A DNA stretch of 64,000 nucleotides from Verrucomicrobiaceae bacterium (GTDB taxonomy: Bacteria > Verrucomicrobiota > Verrucomicrobiia > Verrucomicrobiales > Verrucomicrobiaceae). Made by a program: the position numbers and the translations under genes. The notes beneath the pieces were generated by a model that was not told the DNA's origin, ran no database searches, and saw only the letters and a list, made by a program, of their open reading frames with translations. How positions within the stretch are numbered: the first letter of the stretch is position 1; every line of letters starts with the position of its first letter. Of this stretch, positions 37,076-44,860 are shown piece by piece. The stretch lies in NCBI GenBank assembly GCA_015075365.1, contig JABTUN010000005.1:1-64000 (forward strand). The letters run 5' to 3'.

Positions 37076-38122
37076 TCAGGCCAGCGGCAGATTCGGATCG
37101 ACATCCGCCTCCAACGGCGAGGTGTGACCGCGTTGGAAACGCTGCACCGCGGCGAAGGCGATCATGCCGGCGTTGTCCGTGCAGAGCGCGGGCTCGGCGA
37201 GCAGCAGTCCGATGCCCTCACGGGTGCAGCGAGCCTGCAATGCGGCACGCAGGCCGCGATTGCAACTCACCCCGCCGCTGACAGCCGCGAGATCCAGCCG
37301 TGCTTTCCGTGCGGCGAGCACGAGCTTTTCGACCAGCACTTCGACAATCGCCGCCTGCACACTGGCGCAGACATCGGCCAGGGTTTGCTCCCTGGTGAGA
37401 TCAAGGCGGGGTCGTTCATAGAGAACGGCGGTTTTGAGGCCGCTGAAGCTGAACTCCAGGCTCCGGCCGTCGAGGAAGCTGCGTGGGAAAGCAAACGCGG
37501 CGGGATCGCCATTCGCGGCCAGTTTGTCGATCTCCGGGCCGCCGGGGTAGGGGAGGCCGAGCATCTTCGCCACCTTGTCAAAGGCCTCGCCCGCGGCGTC
37601 ATCACGCGTGCGTCCGAGCAACTCGTAGCGGCCCACGTCATGCACCCGCACCAGCATCGTGTGCCCGCCACTCACAATGAGGGCCACGCAGGGGCGCACA
37701 GGGCCGTTACCTCCCATGAAAGGCGAAAGGAGATGCCCCTCCATGTGGTTGATGGCCAGGAAGGGTTTTCCTTCCGCCACGGCCAGCGCCTTGGCCATGG
37801 AGGTGCCGATGAGCAGCGAGCTGACGAGGCCGGGGCCGCTGGTGGCTGCAAAGGCGGCGACATCCCGCAAGGTGATGCCTGCATCGTTCAAAACAGCCTC
37901 CACGAGGGGACGCACATGCAGGATGTGATTACGGGATGCGACCTCCGGCACCACGCCGCCATACTGGCGGTGAATCTCGACCTGCGAGGCGACGCGTCCC
38001 GCCCGCAGCGTGCCGTCCAGGCTGCAAACAGCGGCGGCCGTCTCGTCACAGGACGATTCGAGGGCAAGCAGGTGGTTTTTAGTTCTCAGTTCTCGGTTCA
38101 CGGTTTTCCCAAACATGCGCAC
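37076..38122 (-). CDS. tsaD: tRNA N6-adenosine threonylcarbamoyltransferase TsaD
   Basis: A 348-residue TsaD (Kae1/Qri7 family). It transfers the threonylcarbamoyl group from TC-AMP to A37 of tRNAs that read ANN codons. Key sites are LALESSCDETA, TSGPGLVSSLLIG, the metal-binding INHMEGH (H126, H130), IVSGGHTML and SFSGLKTAV. The segment just after the start (about residues 7-16) is unusual. It is encoded inside an intergenic-type inverted repeat element at 38076-38163, so the N terminus may have been extended by that element. Start at Met3 (38116) is equally possible. Partners TsaB and TsaE are not in the window. Confidence 0.96.
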   Translation of the reverse strand: MRMFGKTVNRELRTKNHLLALESSCDETAAAVCSLDGTLRAGRVASQVEIHRQYGGVVPEVASRNHILHVRPLVEAVLNDAGITLRDVAAFAATSGPGLVSSLLIGTSMAKALAVAEGKPFLAINHMEGHLLSPFMGGNGPVRPCVALIVSGGHTMLVRVHDVGRYELLGRTRDDAAGEAFDKVAKMLGLPYPGGPEIDKLAANGDPAAFAFPRSFLDGRSLEFSFSGLKTAVLYERPRLDLTREQTLADVCASVQAAIVEVLVEKLVLAARKARLDLAAVSGGVSCNRGLRAALQARCTREGIGLLLAEPALCTDNAGMIAFAAVQRFQRGHTSPLEADVDPNLPLA

Positions 38123-38163
38123 CTACACAGCAAACCGGGAACCGGGAACAGCGAACTGAGAGC
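38076..38163. repeat. Imperfect inverted repeat of short GTTCTC-type words around the tsaD start
   Basis: The left arm (38076-38110) is built of words such as AGTTCTC, AGTTCTC, GGTTCAC and GGTTTTC. The right arm (38130-38163) is roughly its inverse complement, with ACCGGGA twice, ACAGCGA and ACTGAGA. The arms flank the tsaD start codon, and the left arm is translated as the first residues of TsaD. This looks like a small repetitive intergenic element rather than coding sequence. Confidence 0.6.
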
Positions 38164-38169
38164 AGGCAT

Positions 38170-38205
38170 AAAAAACCGCCGCTCCCGGTTGGGGGAAGCG
38201 GCGGT
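38170..38205 (-). terminator. Rho-independent terminator after the cysteine-rich lipoprotein gene
   Basis: On the minus strand a perfect 9-bp stem (ACCGCCGCT/AGCGGCGGT) with a 13-base loop is followed by six T residues. It lies 25 bases after the stop of the small gene at 38230-38385 and upstream of tsaD, so it separates those transcripts. Confidence 0.85.
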
Positions 38206-38229
38206 GTGAATCCGGTTTCAGGGTTTCGA

Positions 38230-38385
38230 TCAATGCTTGTGACCTTTGGCGCAGCACGCCTTGCCGTCTTTCGAGCAGCAGGCAGACTTCGCGGCGGAGT
38301 CACAAGTGGCGCAGGACTTCTTGCAGGCGCAGGAGGCCAGGAAGAGAGCCGAGGCGGCCATGAGAACGGTGGAGAAACGAATCAT
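38230..38385 (-). CDS. Tiny cysteine-rich lipoprotein (51 aa)
   Basis: A 51-codon gene: MIRFSTVLMAASALFLASC is a lipoprotein signal whose lipobox LASC gives lipidated C19. The mature peptide of 33 residues has eight cysteines (19, 21, 25, 28, 36, 37, 44, 45), many lysines and a histidine-rich tail GHKH. The cysteine pattern CxC, CxxC, CC, CC suggests metal binding (copper, zinc or an iron-sulfur site), though disulfides are possible in the periplasm. A strong terminator follows at once, which supports a real transcription unit. I do not recognise the family. It is near another tiny lipoprotein gene and lnt, the enzyme that completes lipoprotein acylation. Confidence 0.75.
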   Translation of the reverse strand: MIRFSTVLMAASALFLASCACKKSCATCDSAAKSACCSKDGKACCAKGHKH

Positions 38386-38435
38386 CGTGTGATGTTGGTT
38401 GGGAACTCAGATCACTGCATCATGCAGCGGCTGAA

Positions 38436-38537
38436 TTACTTGCCGGCCGGAACGGGGGGCGGGGGCGGCGGGGGGGTCTGCTGGCAGGAGCTGAGCAGGG
38501 CGGAGGCCGCCACGAGGGTGAGGATAGCGATTTTCAT
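38436..38537 (-). CDS. Tiny proline-rich lipoprotein (33 aa)
   Basis: A 33-codon gene with a classical lipoprotein signal MKIAILTLVAASALLSSC (lipobox LSSC, lipidated C18). It is followed by a mature tail of only 15 residues, QQTPPPPPPPVPAGK. The proline run is encoded by a G-rich tract on the plus strand. Start 38537 is the only one that leaves a proper signal. It lies 50 bases upstream of the cysteine-rich lipoprotein gene in the same direction. Small lipoproteins of this kind often anchor or space envelope layers; no function is assigned. Confidence 0.65.
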   Translation of the reverse strand: MKIAILTLVAASALLSSCQQTPPPPPPPVPAGK

Positions 38538-38686
38538 GTGTATGTGTGTGGGTGTTAACCGTGTTTGTTTGGTTCCCATCCACCAGACTCCTGGCAGCGG
38601 GATTTTCGAGACTAACGACAAGTTTTGTTTTTGCAAACCTCCAAATCAATTCTCGCAAAAATGATAACGCAGAGCACAACCCACGC

Positions 38687-38884
38687 TTAACCCCAAGGGC
38701 CATTGTCGCCTAGTCCATAGGCACTGGCCTGCACGTCACCGTCTTCATCGGCAAAGGCGATGCGCATCGGCCGGCAGCAGATTTCACAGTCGTAATCGAC
38801 ATCGCAGGGCAGTTCTCCGGGGTGAGGCGCGGCCACCTCGAACTCCTCAAAGCAACTGGGGCAGATGACACTCACGCCGGACAT
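38687..38884 (-). CDS. CPXCG-motif cysteine-rich small protein
   Basis: A 65-residue zinc-ribbon-like protein. Four or more cysteines are arranged as VICPSC near the N terminus and CDVDYDCEICCRPM in the middle, matching the CPXCG small protein family. The C terminus is acidic (ADEDGD). The start ATG at 38884 lies within the last codons of lnt, overlapping by 13 bases, so the gene is probably the last of the lnt transcript. The function is unknown; metal binding is likely. Confidence 0.82.
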   Translation of the reverse strand: MSGVSVICPSCFEEFEVAAPHPGELPCDVDYDCEICCRPMRIAFADEDGDVQASAYGLGDNGPWG

Positions 38885-40536
38885 GTGCGCGTTCCTTTCC
38901 AACGAAAGAGGATCGTCAGCACACAGATGCCGAGCAGCAAGAAGGCGACGATGTCCCCGTGTCTTGCGTAGAAGGTGAGATGTGAGGCGCGTGCATTCAC
39001 CTCGCCGGGCAAAACGCCCTCAATGAAGGTGTTGCCTGTGTCTGGATCACGCAGGCGCGTGGTTTCACGGCCGTATTCGTCGATGAAACAGGTCACGCCG
39101 ATATTGGAGCAGCGCGCCATGGGCCTGCGAAGTTCCACGGCGCGGAATTTGGCGTTCGCCAGGTGCATCTCTGTCTCGATGCTGTCGATGAACCAGCCGT
39201 CGTTGCTGATCGCGGTGATGATCTGCGGCTCCGCGCGCACAAACCTCCTCGCCACGCGGCCCACGGTGTCCTCAAAGCAGATAAGCGGGATCAGGCTGGT
39301 GTTGTCGTCCAGCCGCAGCGGCTCCGTTTTGCCGCCTGCGGTGAAATCCGCCGGGAAAAGCGGCCGCAGCATCGAGAACGGCCACACATGCCGCAGCGGC
39401 AGGTATTCGCCGAAGGGAACGAGATGCACCTTGTGATGCTCCTGGCGGGTGCCGAAGCTCCCGCGCATCAAAACGGCCGAAACATGGCTCGTGCCGGTTT
39501 TTTCATAGATTTCCGTGCCGGTGAGCAGCGCGTGGTCCGGGCCGAGCAAGCTGTTGAAATAGTCCGCGTGCCATCCCGGAGGCAGTTGGTTGAAATGATC
39601 ACGGATGTTCACTGGCAGGGCGCTTTCCGGCCAGATGACGAGATCGTGGCTGCCGGCGTAGGCGCGTGTGAAGTCGCGCAGCCGCTCGTAGGTACGCTCC
39701 GCCAACGCGCCGGTGAAGGTGTCTGCCTGCGCCACGTTCGGCTGGAGCATCGCCACGCGCAGAATGTTGATCGTATCGGGCTCGTGCCTGAGTTTCAGCA
39801 TCCCGTATCCGCCGCAGCAGAGCACCAATACCAGCGCCACGGTGAAATCCAGCCGCGTGCGGCTCGTGCCCTCACCGCGTTGAGCCGCGATGAACCGCGT
39901 GATCACATTCCAACCTGTGCAGGCGACAAAGACCGGCAGGAAGGACAAGCCCATCACACCCACCGTGTCCGCCACCTGCATGAGCACCACGTTTCGATGA
40001 AACGCCACGCCCAGGCCGTTCCAGCCGAACCCGGTGAACACCGTCGTGCTGCGCAGCCACTCGCAGGCCACCCACGCGCTCGCCGCCATGAAGGAGCACC
40101 ACAGCGAATGCAGCGTGCTGGGCCACCAGGCGTCGCGCGTCAGTGTGATCGTGTCAGGGCGTGCAAAACGTGCTGTGAACCACGCCCACAGCCCGAAGTA
40201 CAGCGCGCAATAGCCCGCCAGCCCAATCACAGCGCCCAGCCCTAGCAACTCCGGTCCCCAGCCCGCCCATGAGCCGTCTCGCGCACCGCCGAGCATCACG
40301 CGTGACGAATGGCGCACCCACCAGAGGTTGGGCAAGAAAAACGCCAGTCCGGCCACATAACCCAGCTTAAAACCTGGAATATGAGACGGGGGCCTTTTCA
40401 CCGGCCACAACACGGCCAGCAGCGGAAAGAGCCACAGCCACACCGCTCCCTGCCAGTTCCAGCCTGGAAAGGCGAACATGAGCATGCCGCCGCTCACGGC
40501 GGACAGGAGGATGAGGGCTCCTGGCAGGCGTTTCAT
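38872..40536 (-). CDS. lnt: Apolipoprotein N-acyltransferase Lnt
   Basis: A 554-residue inner-membrane enzyme that adds the third acyl chain to lipoproteins. Six or more N-terminal membrane helices (about residues 1-230) precede a periplasmic nitrilase domain. The catalytic triad is complete: E304 (IWPESALP), K369 (HKVHLVPFGEYLP) and C420 (LICFEDTVG), with spacings close to the E. coli enzyme. A final membrane helix lies near the C terminus. It overlaps the TerB-like gene at its start and the CPXCG gene at its end, forming a compact operon. Confidence 0.95.
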   Translation of the reverse strand: MKRLPGALILLSAVSGGMLMFAFPGWNWQGAVWLWLFPLLAVLWPVKRPPSHIPGFKLGYVAGLAFFLPNLWWVRHSSRVMLGGARDGSWAGWGPELLGLGAVIGLAGYCALYFGLWAWFTARFARPDTITLTRDAWWPSTLHSLWCSFMAASAWVACEWLRSTTVFTGFGWNGLGVAFHRNVVLMQVADTVGVMGLSFLPVFVACTGWNVITRFIAAQRGEGTSRTRLDFTVALVLVLCCGGYGMLKLRHEPDTINILRVAMLQPNVAQADTFTGALAERTYERLRDFTRAYAGSHDLVIWPESALPVNIRDHFNQLPPGWHADYFNSLLGPDHALLTGTEIYEKTGTSHVSAVLMRGSFGTRQEHHKVHLVPFGEYLPLRHVWPFSMLRPLFPADFTAGGKTEPLRLDDNTSLIPLICFEDTVGRVARRFVRAEPQIITAISNDGWFIDSIETEMHLANAKFRAVELRRPMARCSNIGVTCFIDEYGRETTRLRDPDTGNTFIEGVLPGEVNARASHLTFYARHGDIVAFLLLGICVLTILFRWKGTRTCPA

Positions 40537-40883
40537 GCCAGGGCGGCTTTCACGCGGGCAAGAAAAGCGGATTCAACAGGGGTCACGCCATCGCTGGCCA
40601 GCACGCTTTCGAGCAGGGACAGGGTCTCGGTCCTGGACCAGACGTTGGAGAGTTCTTTTGCCCGGGCTGCGATGTAGGCGGTCGTGGCGTCCTCGGATTC
40701 AGCCGCCTTGCGGGCACGGTTCATCGAGTTGCAGAAGAAAATCTCACGCGGCTTCAGAGACTCCCAGCCGATCTTGTCCAGCGCCTCCTGGAGACGGTTG
40801 TCTTCCTTGAGGCTGAGGTGTGAGTCGGCAAACAGGGCGAGGATGACGAGATCGAGAATGGCTTCGCGTTGAGGTTGGTTCAT
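40533..40883 (-). CDS. TerB-like helical protein
   Basis: A 116-residue, wholly helical soluble protein. The segment LVILALFADSHLSLKEDNRL with acidic residues in the loop, and the later LESVLASDGVTPVESAFLARV, resemble the two halves of the TerB/DjlA-N fold. TerB-like domains are linked to metal and stress response at membranes. There are no neighbours of a tellurite operon here, so a tellurite role is not supported. Its stop overlaps the start of lnt by four bases. Confidence 0.72.
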   Translation of the reverse strand: MNQPQREAILDLVILALFADSHLSLKEDNRLQEALDKIGWESLKPREIFFCNSMNRARKAAESEDATTAYIAARAKELSNVWSRTETLSLLESVLASDGVTPVESAFLARVKAALA

Positions 40884-40966
40884 GGGGGAAGGGGATGAGA
40901 AGAACGCTGTTTTAGCCCAGCCGCGGGGGCGGGCGCAATCGGAATGAAATGATGGGGGCGCGCGGC

Positions 40967-40997
40967 AAAAAAACAGCCGGGAGGTGAGTCCCGGCTG
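40967..40997 (-). terminator. Rho-independent terminator after rplT
   Basis: On the minus strand a 9-bp perfect stem (CAGCCGGGA/TCCCGGCTG) with a 6-base loop is followed by seven T residues. It lies 36 bases after the rplT stop and closes the rpmI-rplT transcript. Confidence 0.88.
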
Positions 40998-41033
40998 CGG
41001 AGGGTGATGGATGGGATGCGATGCGATGCGCGA

Positions 41034-41408
41034 TCAGGCTTTCGCAGTCTTTTGCTCCAGCGCGGCCTTGGCCTGCTGGACCAGGGCCTCGATAGCGGCG
41101 GCGTCCTTGACGGCGAGGTCGGCGAGGACTTTGCGGTCGAGGGTGACGCCGGCGGCTTTGAGGCCCTCCATGAAGCGGGAGTAGCTCAGGCCGAGCGGGC
41201 GGGTGGCGGCATTGATGCGCTGGACCCAGAGGTTGCGGAAGCTGCGCTTCTTGGCCTTGCGGTCGCGTGTTGCATAGGTTTCGGCCTTGCGGACGGCGTC
41301 CTTGGCGTAGCGGAAGTGCGTGCTGCGGAATCCGCGGTAACCTTTGGCTTTGGCCAGCACGCGCTTGCGGCGCTTCCGGCTGGCGGGGGAGTTGGTGGCT
41401 CTTGGCAT
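41034..41408 (-). CDS. rplT: 50S ribosomal protein L20
   Basis: A 124-residue L20, near the usual length of 115-120. The basic N terminus (MPRATNSPASRKRRKRVLAKAKGY is the start region) and the signatures YRGFRSTHFRYAKDAV and FRNLWVQRINAATRPLGLSY are diagnostic. It binds 23S rRNA early in 50S assembly. It follows rpmI with 123 bases between, and a terminator lies downstream. L20 often represses its own operon in other bacteria, but no such leader was recognised here. Confidence 0.97.
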   Translation of the reverse strand: MPRATNSPASRKRRKRVLAKAKGYRGFRSTHFRYAKDAVRKAETYATRDRKAKKRSFRNLWVQRINAATRPLGLSYSRFMEGLKAAGVTLDRKVLADLAVKDAAAIEALVQQAKAALEQKTAKA

Positions 41409-41531
41409 GTGTTTCTATCGTTGATCAGGCTGTTGTTGGGGGGAGATGCGCTGCCTCACCTGGTCGAAGGCTCCGTGCGAAGGGAGCCAGGCTTGCGCAT
41501 CTTTGGTTCCATCTGGGAACCGGTGTCGGGA

Positions 41532-41741
41532 TCAATGGAACGGGAGGTTCATCTTGATCGCCTTCACATCGACTTCCGCCACAAGGGCGACTTTGCCGAG
41601 GTTGCGCTTCCGCTTGCGGTTCTTGTTCTGCAGGATGTGGCGCTTGCCTTGTTTACGGCGCAGCACTTTACCCGTCGCAGTGACTTTGAATCGTTTGGCG
41701 ACAGCTTTTCTCGTCTTGGCGATGCCAGCATTTTTGGACAT
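41532..41741 (-). CDS. rpmI: 50S ribosomal protein L35
   Basis: A 69-residue L35. Start 41741 gives MSKNAGIAKTRKAVAKRFKV, matching the family N terminus. The core LRRKQGKRHILQNKNRKRKR and the end VKAIKMNLPFH are typical. It is first in the rpmI-rplT pair. The usual upstream gene infC is not here: a divergent histidine kinase gene begins 232 bases away, so the promoter must lie in 41742-41973. Confidence 0.95.
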   Translation of the reverse strand: MSKNAGIAKTRKAVAKRFKVTATGKVLRRKQGKRHILQNKNRKRKRNLGKVALVAEVDVKAIKMNLPFH

Positions 41742-41973
41742 AGGGGCGCGGATGCTAGATGAGAAGTTGGATGTGGCAAGATGAATCTGCATCAAGCCTG
41801 CGATGGTAGTATGGGCGGGCTTGGGAGGCCCTGGGGATCTTCAAAACGGCATTTTTCGATGGTTTGGTCACTTGTTATCATTTCTGAGATTCAAAAAGTA
41901 GGTTTGTCCGAAAATTTAGATTTACTTAACTATCTGGACTTGCTAAACCACGCTGAAATCCGCGGAAAATACC
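41742..41973. promoter_or_regulatory. AT-richer divergent intergenic region between rpmI and a hybrid histidine kinase
   Basis: A 232-base gene-free stretch whose base composition is clearly more AT-rich than its surroundings, especially 41875-41950. It has to carry the ribosomal promoter on the minus strand and the kinase promoter on the plus strand. A weak plus-strand candidate is TTGTCC near 41905 with TAACTA 17 bases later. No operator or leader structure was recognised. Confidence 0.45.
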
Positions 41974-43629
41974 ATGATTGCCTCTCCCGATTCCTGTGCC
42001 GCCTCCAATAGCTCCCTCAACGTCCTCGAACATGCAGTCGAGCAGATCAAGGAGGCCAATTTTTACCTGCGCACCTCCCTCGATCAAATGGCGGAGGGCG
42101 TCATGATCGTGGAGACGACCGCCACCGACGCCAAAACAGGTCCTGCCATCCTATATGCCAACTCCCAAGCCGTCATGATGACGCGGGCGAAGCCGGAGAC
42201 AGGTCTGCGTGGCATGGGACTATTGGAGATCGCCGCCAGCGAGGAGGATGCGGCGCGTATCACTTCCTGCCTGGAGGCGGCGGTAGCCAGCACCGGGGCG
42301 GCGGAATGTCAGGCGGCGCTCCAGTGGCTGGGTGGTTCTGGATCAACCCCGTGCCTGTGGCGCGTGCGCGCGGTGTTCACGGACATGGGCCGCCTCTTGA
42401 AATTTATTGTCACTTTAAAGCCGGTGTCCGCCGCGGAAGCCACGGTGAAAGCGCCTTCAACGGAGGACTTGGACGCCCAATCGGTGCAACTGCGCAAAGA
42501 AAACCTCGCCGCGCTGGCCCAGGGCATCACGCACGATGTCAACAACCTCATCGGCCCCGCCGTTACCCGTCTATCCGCCCTGCTGCCGCAGGTGGAGGAG
42601 GGGACACCGCTGCATCAGGAGTTGCAGTTGATCTTTGCCGCCTTGAAGCGCGCCAAGCAGTTCACCTCCCAGGTCGTGAATGTTTCCAAGGCACGTCCTC
42701 GCCCGGAGGAGCCCACCGATGTCGCCGCTTTGCTGCGCGACTCCGTGCAGTTTGCCGGCGCAGGCTCCAATGTACAGGTGCGCCTCCAGGCGGACCCGGC
42801 GCTGTGCCCCGCACTGGCCGATCCAGTGAAACTCAGCCAGGTCGTGCAAAACCTCGTCTTCAACGGCATCCAGGCCATGCCCTGCGGCGGCTACATGGAC
42901 GTGGAGGCCCGGAACGTCGAGGTGCCCGCTTCGGGCCAGGCTCGCTTGAAGGCAGGGCCGCATGTGCAGATCATCGTGCGGGATCGAGGCTGCGGCATTG
43001 AGCCGGAGAATCTAAAAAAACTCTTCCGTGAGTCCTTCTCCACCAAGGCTGACGGAAACGGAATCGGCCTGACCACCTGCAAACGCTTCATTGATGAGAT
43101 GGGCGGGGACATCCAGGTCTCCTCCACACCGAATGTGGGCACGGAGTTCCGCGTGCTCCTCCGCGCGGGGCAGACAGCGCAGGGCACCGTCACGGGAACG
43201 CCAGCCAGCGTGGCCCCGGTGCCTCTCAAGCATGGCTGCGGAAAGGTGCTCATTGTCGATGACGAGGATGACCTCCGCCGCGTGGCGCAGATGATCCTGA
43301 AGCGCTGCGGTTACGAGTGCATCGAGTGCGATAACGGCCAGGACGCCATCAAGATCTATCAAAGCCTGTACCGCACGGGCACCCCGCCGGATGTGGTGCT
43401 GATGGACCTCACCCTGCGCGGCGGCATGAACGGCTGCGAGACCGCCGCGGAGATCCTCTCCCTCGACCGGGATGCCCGCATCGTCTGCACCAGCGGCAGC
43501 GTCACCACGGATGTGCAGATGACCTTCCTGGAGCGCGGCTTCGTCGGAGTGCTGCCGAAGCCCTACGAGGCCGGAGAACTCACGCAGACCGTTCACCGCG
43601 TGGCCACCGCCATGCGGCGCGGTGCCTGA
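41974..43629 (+). CDS. Hybrid sensor histidine kinase with C-terminal receiver
   Basis: A 551-residue soluble hybrid kinase. The N-terminal PAS-like domain covers about residues 25-150. A NtrB-like phosphoacceptor helix follows, with H187 in QGITHDVNNLI. The ATPase domain has N box VVQNLVFNGIQAM, G1 VRDRGCGIE and G2 GNGIGLTTCKR. A receiver domain (about 425-545) contains DDEDD, phosphoacceptor D478 in VLMDLTLRGG and K in VLPKPYE. With no membrane segment it should sense a cytoplasmic signal and pass phosphate internally, then perhaps to a phosphotransfer protein elsewhere. No output domain or partner gene is adjacent. Confidence 0.92.
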   Translation: MIASPDSCAASNSSLNVLEHAVEQIKEANFYLRTSLDQMAEGVMIVETTATDAKTGPAILYANSQAVMMTRAKPETGLRGMGLLEIAASEEDAARITSCLEAAVASTGAAECQAALQWLGGSGSTPCLWRVRAVFTDMGRLLKFIVTLKPVSAAEATVKAPSTEDLDAQSVQLRKENLAALAQGITHDVNNLIGPAVTRLSALLPQVEEGTPLHQELQLIFAALKRAKQFTSQVVNVSKARPRPEEPTDVAALLRDSVQFAGAGSNVQVRLQADPALCPALADPVKLSQVVQNLVFNGIQAMPCGGYMDVEARNVEVPASGQARLKAGPHVQIIVRDRGCGIEPENLKKLFRESFSTKADGNGIGLTTCKRFIDEMGGDIQVSSTPNVGTEFRVLLRAGQTAQGTVTGTPASVAPVPLKHGCGKVLIVDDEDDLRRVAQMILKRCGYECIECDNGQDAIKIYQSLYRTGTPPDVVLMDLTLRGGMNGCETAAEILSLDRDARIVCTSGSVTTDVQMTFLERGFVGVLPKPYEAGELTQTVHRVATAMRRGA

Positions 43630-43672
43630 GTAGCGTTGTTCAGGAAAAAACGCCTTTTCTTCATGCGGCACG

Positions 43673-43705
43673 AAAAAAACAGGCCGGGAGATGATCCCGG
43701 CCTGT
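43673..43705 (-). terminator. Rho-independent terminator after the sugar isomerase-like gene
   Basis: On the minus strand an 11-bp perfect stem (ACAGGCCGGGA/TCCCGGCCTGT) with a 5-base loop is followed by a run of seven T residues. It lies 45 bases past the stop of the gene at 43751-44752. Its core is nearly the same as that of the rplT terminator. Confidence 0.87.
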
Positions 43706-43750
43706 GTTGGAAACCATTGAGTGGTCCGTCGTGTGTGCGCCCGCCCTGGA

Positions 43751-44752
43751 CTACTTGCTCGCTTCGGCAAACTGCGCGTCGAAGATGATCTTGCTCGGCG
43801 GGAAGTCGATCTTCTTCACGAAGGCGGCGGACTCGGCGGCGCCGAATTCGCGGTCCATGGCACCGTCTTCCCACTCGACGGAGAGCGGGCCGCCGTAGTC
43901 GATGTCGTTCAGGGCGCGGATGATGCGCTCGAAGTTGATGTTGCCGCGGCCGACGGACTTGAAGTCCCAGTAACGGCTCGGCTTGTGGAAATCGACATGA
44001 CCGCCGAAGACGCCCGCGGTGCCGTCACCGATGCCCCAGGCCACGTCCTTCATGTGAACGTGGAAGATGCGGTCCTTGAACTGGTAGATGAACTTGATGT
44101 AATCGACGCCCTGATAGCCGAAGTGGCTGGGGTCGTAGTTGAAGCCGAAGGCCGGATGGTAATCGACAGCCTGGAGCGCGCGCTCGGCGCTGGCGATGTC
44201 GAAGGCGATCTCGGTGGGATGTACTTCGAGGGCGTAGCGGATGCCGAGCTTCTGATACTCGTCGAGGATGGGCTTGAAGCGCTTGGCAAAATCGGCGTAG
44301 CCAGCGTCGATCTGGCCGGGAAGGTTCGGGGGAAAGGAATAGACGAGGTGCCAGATGCTGCTGCCAGTGAAGCCGTTCACGACGCTGACTCCGAAGCGCT
44401 TCGCGGCGTGGGCGGTCTTGATGAGTTCCTCGGCGGCACGCTGGCGGACGCCCTCAGGATCGCCATCCCCGTAGATCGCGGGCGGGAGAATCTGCTTGTG
44501 GCGTGGATCGATGTTGTCGCACACGGCCTGACCAACGAGGTGGGTGGAGATGGCGTGGCATTGCAGGCCGGCGGCCTTCAGTTTGGCGCGTTTGGCATCG
44601 CAGTAGGCCTGGTCGGCCTTTTCGACTTCAAAGTGGTCGCCCCAGCAGGCGAGTTCGACACCATCGTAACCGAAGGACTTCGCCTTCTGGAGCATCGTAT
44701 CGAGGGAGAGATCGGCCCACTGGCCGGTGAAGAGGGTGACGGGACGTGGCAT
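43751..44752 (-). CDS. Sugar phosphate isomerase/epimerase-like TIM barrel protein
   Basis: A 333-residue member of the xylose isomerase-like TIM barrel / AP endonuclease 2 superfamily. Probable metal ligands are E in LEVHPTEIAFD, D/H in NYDPSHFGYQ, H in FHVHMKD and E in LSVEWEDGA. No signal peptide is present, so it is cytoplasmic. Such proteins isomerise or epimerise sugars, inositols or keto-sugars; the substrate cannot be deduced. It lies downstream of ppk1 on the same strand with a 108-base gap and has its own terminator. Confidence 0.9.
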   Translation of the reverse strand: MPRPVTLFTGQWADLSLDTMLQKAKSFGYDGVELACWGDHFEVEKADQAYCDAKRAKLKAAGLQCHAISTHLVGQAVCDNIDPRHKQILPPAIYGDGDPEGVRQRAAEELIKTAHAAKRFGVSVVNGFTGSSIWHLVYSFPPNLPGQIDAGYADFAKRFKPILDEYQKLGIRYALEVHPTEIAFDIASAERALQAVDYHPAFGFNYDPSHFGYQGVDYIKFIYQFKDRIFHVHMKDVAWGIGDGTAGVFGGHVDFHKPSRYWDFKSVGRGNINFERIIRALNDIDYGGPLSVEWEDGAMDREFGAAESAAFVKKIDFPPSKIIFDAQFAEASK

Positions 44753-44860
44753 GACGTGTGGTGGTTGAATGGAGATGGTGAAGAAGGAGAAGGAATGCAG
44801 AATGTCGAATGTGGAATGACGAATTTTTCACGCTGCCGGGGCCGGGGAGCCCGATGAGGA
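44753..44860. other. Short intergenic region with iterated GAATG-type words
   Basis: Between ppk1 and the isomerase-like gene the plus strand reads a series of related words (GCAGAATG, TCGAATG, TGGAATG, ACGAATT) at about 44794-44823. A similar arrangement recurs at 58745-58772. No gene is visible. It may be part of a family of small dispersed repeats. Confidence 0.4.
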
